Assembly: GCA_017646305.1 (NCBI GenBank)
Contig: JAGCMR010000295.1
Coordinates: forward strand, 1 to 5,106
Direction of reading: 5' to 3'
From: Spirochaetaceae bacterium
Lineage (GTDB): Bacteria > Spirochaetota > Spirochaetia > Treponematales > Treponemataceae
DNA length: 5,106 bases
Shown one piece after another: positions 5,062 through 5,106 of the stretch. Each line of letters begins with the position of its first letter. The stretch's first letter is position 1. The notes below the pieces were generated by a model. That model worked only from the letters and a program-made list of their open reading frames with translations, had not been told where the DNA came from and did not search any database. The translations under genes were made by a program, and so were the position numbers.

Positions 5062-5106
5062 TTAGAAATCCAACTCCAAGGTTTCTATATTAGCGGCATC
5101 ACCAAC
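5062..5106 (-). CDS. 3' end of an unidentified upstream gene
   Basis: Fourteen codons read VGDAANIETLELDF and end in TAA at 5064-5062, 4 nt before the peptidase ATG. The remainder lies outside the window, so the product cannot be identified. The tight spacing suggests it belongs to the same minus-strand operon, whose promoter would therefore be outside the window. Confidence 0.6.
   Translation of the reverse strand, partial: VGDAANIETLELDF

Noticed and set aside
1..5106. tRNA, rRNA, CRISPR array, insertion sequence or phage attachment site
   Set aside because: I saw no cloverleaf with T-loop consensus, no regularly spaced repeats, no transposase frame and no long terminal inverted or direct repeats.

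Overview
The window looks like part of a host-associated spirochaete chromosome, most plausibly Treponema. This is a family-style judgement from the proteins and from a canonical sigma-54 promoter; there is no rRNA or marker gene here to confirm it. Base composition is moderately AT-rich and uneven: the peptidase and phosphoesterase genes look near 45% GC by eye, the regulator-like gene near 36%, and one intergenic stretch is about 9% GC.

Layout. At the left edge, an open frame ending at 183 (+) may be the tail of an unrecognised gene. A SAM-dependent methyltransferase with an N-terminal zinc-ribbon-like segment follows at 190-984 (+). It meets a minus-strand gene end to end, with only 3 nt between the two stop codons. 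That minus-strand pair reads right to left: an uncharacterised, helix-turn-helix-bearing, sigma-factor-like protein (1675-2556) and then the nucleotide-pool house-cleaning enzyme RdgB/HAM1 (988-1659), 15 nt apart and probably one operon. The intergenic region 2563-2805 holds a strong Shine-Dalgarno site, a near-perfect sigma-54 (-24/-12) promoter and a roughly 150-bp, almost pure A/T stretch with phased A/T tracts. Beside these lies a perfect, potentially bidirectional terminator. To its right is a second minus-strand operon: the tail of an unidentified gene (5062-5106), an M24-family aminopeptidase P-like metallopeptidase (3801-5057) and a DHH/DHHA1 NrnA-type oligoribonuclease/pAp phosphatase (2806-3804). 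The last two overlap by 4 nt (ATGA) and end at the terminator.

How it fits together. The right-hand operon carries housekeeping recycling enzymes for peptides and for nano-RNA/pAp. The left-hand operon begins with a likely transcription regulator and also makes RdgB. The notable point is that its only clearly recognisable promoter is sigma-54 type. Expression would then need an ATP-dependent enhancer-binding activator, and a sigma-54 to sigma-like-protein cascade is possible. The promoter match is directly visible; the regulator's function is inferred from weak sequence resemblance.
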